Source: Streptosporangiaceae bacterium (lineage in GTDB: Bacteria > Actinomycetota > Actinomycetes > Streptosporangiales > Streptosporangiaceae). From it: a stretch of DNA of 5,374 nucleotides. Every line of letters starts with the position of its first letter. Positions within the stretch are counted from its first letter, which is position 1. Both the position numbers and the translations under genes were made by a program. The DNA lies in the NCBI GenBank assembly GCA_030040475.1, contig JASHTQ010000563.1, positions 1 through 5,374 on the forward strand. Reading direction: 5' to 3'. The notes below the pieces were generated by a model. The model ran no database searches. It was not told where the DNA came from and saw only the letters and a list, made by a program, of their open reading frames with translations. Positions 4,626 through 5,374 of the stretch are shown in pieces.

Positions 4626-4646
4626 TCCGGTCGGCGGCCCTACACT
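4618..4646 (+). promoter_or_regulatory. Leaderless promoter of the FHA gene (TTCCCG-17-TACACT)
   Basis: The -10 hexamer TACACT (4641-4646) fits the TANNNT pattern, and TTCCCG stands 17 bp upstream as a weak -35. The expected transcription start about 7 nt after the -10 box falls on the A of ATG 4653. No Shine-Dalgarno sequence lies between the -10 box and the ATG. Together these point to a leaderless mRNA, a frequent arrangement in actinobacteria. Confidence 0.55.
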
Positions 4647-4652
4647 TCAGAC

Positions 4653-5374
4653 ATGTCATCCGAGCGTTTCGACTGGTCTGACCGGCAGCCGTCGCAGCCG
4701 GCGCCGACCCCCGCCGGGTACGCTCCGGCCGGGCCGGCACATGCGGGGCTTGCCCAGGCCGGCCCGCCCGCCGGCGCTGGATCCCCGGCGTTCAACGCCG
4801 CCGGGCAGCCCGCTGGATCCGCCGTATCCACCCTGGTGGTGCGGACCCAGCGCTCGGAGCACACGCTGCAGCCTGGAACGGTCTACCGCGTCGGCCGGGA
4901 TCCCAAGTCCGACATCTTCGTGGACGACTCGCGCGTCTCCTGGCATCACGGGGTGCTCAAGGTAGCCGGGGGCAAGTGGGTCTTCGAGGACGGCGGCAGC
5001 ACCAACGGGACGTTCCTCGGGCAGCAGAAGGTCGACCGGGTAGGAATCAGCGGCGAGTGCGTGGTGCACCTCGGCAATCCGGACGACGGGCCGGTGCTGC
5101 GCTGCGCGCCCGAGACGGCCCCGGCCGGGCTCAACGTCGGCACGATGCGCGCCGCGCCGCCCGTGCCCCAGGTACCCAGCACGCCGGCCCCGGCGGGACC
5201 CCCGACCCCGGTCGAGCCGATCGAGCCGGTCCCTTCGCCCGGACCGGCCGCGGGCTCGCCGTGGTGGTCCGAGCCCGCCGCGGCAGCGGGCGGGTCCTCC
5301 TCCGGCTCGGCGACCCCGCCGTTCACCCCGCCCCAGGCCCCGTCGGCCCCGCCGGGCCCGCTCGCCCCGCCCGC
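4653..5374 (+). CDS. FHA-domain protein, N-terminal part, possibly an FHA-ABC transporter
   Basis: The frame is open from ATG 4653 to the right edge (240 codons visible). Residues 1-58 are a Pro/Ala/Gly-rich linker. Residues 59-151 form a forkhead-associated domain: YRVGRDPKSDIFVDD (78-92) with the Gly-Arg that contacts the phosphate, SWHH (96-99) with the conserved Ser and His, and GSTNGTF (115-121) with the Asn of the phosphothreonine pocket. FHA domains bind phosphothreonine peptides, usually from Ser/Thr protein kinases. Residues 152-240 are again Pro-rich and disordered. The tail of the domain, VVHLGNPDDGPVLRC, resembles FHA domains that precede an ABC ATPase and membrane domain in actinobacteria (the Rv1747 type), but that part lies off-window. 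It is divergent from the LmeA-like gene, fitting an envelope role. The start is supported by the leaderless promoter rather than a ribosome binding site. Confidence 0.85.
   Translation, partial: MSSERFDWSDRQPSQPAPTPAGYAPAGPAHAGLAQAGPPAGAGSPAFNAAGQPAGSAVSTLVVRTQRSEHTLQPGTVYRVGRDPKSDIFVDDSRVSWHHGVLKVAGGKWVFEDGGSTNGTFLGQQKVDRVGISGECVVHLGNPDDGPVLRCAPETAPAGLNVGTMRAAPPVPQVPSTPAPAGPPTPVEPIEPVPSPGPAAGSPWWSEPAAAAGGSSSGSATPPFTPPQAPSAPPGPLAPP

Overview
The window is a high-GC chromosomal segment with GC-biased third codon positions, GTG starts, tightly coupled genes and C/G homopolymer runs in spacers. Gene content supports an actinomycete (Actinomycetota, possibly a filamentous order): an LmeA/DUF2993 protein, an anti-sigma-type HATPase and an FHA protein resembling the N-terminus of FHA-ABC transporters. 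Genus cannot be fixed from the sequence. No insertion sequence, tRNA, rRNA or CRISPR array was seen.

Layout, left to right. (i) 1-234, minus: N-terminal fragment of an unrecognised Ala/Pro/Gly-rich acidic protein that runs off the left edge, with its own AT-rich upstream region at 235-399. (ii) 400-1910, minus: a two-gene unit of a divergent UbiE/COQ5-type methyltransferase and a polytopic membrane protein resembling the UbiA prenyltransferase superfamily. They overlap by four bases (GTGA), and the second start codon lies in the loop of a potential G:C hairpin. (iii) 1911-2219: spacer with a G-tract region (minus strand), a perfect 19-bp inverted repeat that is probably a terminator, and a short 10-bp tandem repeat. 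(iv) 2220-3117, minus: a HATPase_c_2 anti-sigma-like ATPase followed by a HIT-family protein, overlapping by about 74 bp. (v) 3230-4354, minus: an LmeA/DUF2993 protein with an unusually long Tyr/Gln/Gly-rich N-terminal region before its membrane segment. (vi) 4355-4652: divergent regulatory region with three inverted repeats and a likely leaderless promoter. (vii) 4653-right edge, plus: N-terminal 240 residues of an FHA-domain protein.

How the genes may work together. The methyltransferase and membrane protein look like a prenyl-lipid or quinone modification pair, but neither matches the canonical MenG or MenA signature exactly, so the product is open. The divergent LmeA-like and FHA genes share an upstream region and may both serve the cell envelope. 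The ATPase and HIT genes look co-transcribed without an obvious shared pathway. The best candidates for something not previously described are the divergent methyltransferase/UbiA-like pair with its structured junction, and the LmeA protein fused to a low-complexity cytoplasmic region. No established defence or mobile system is visible.
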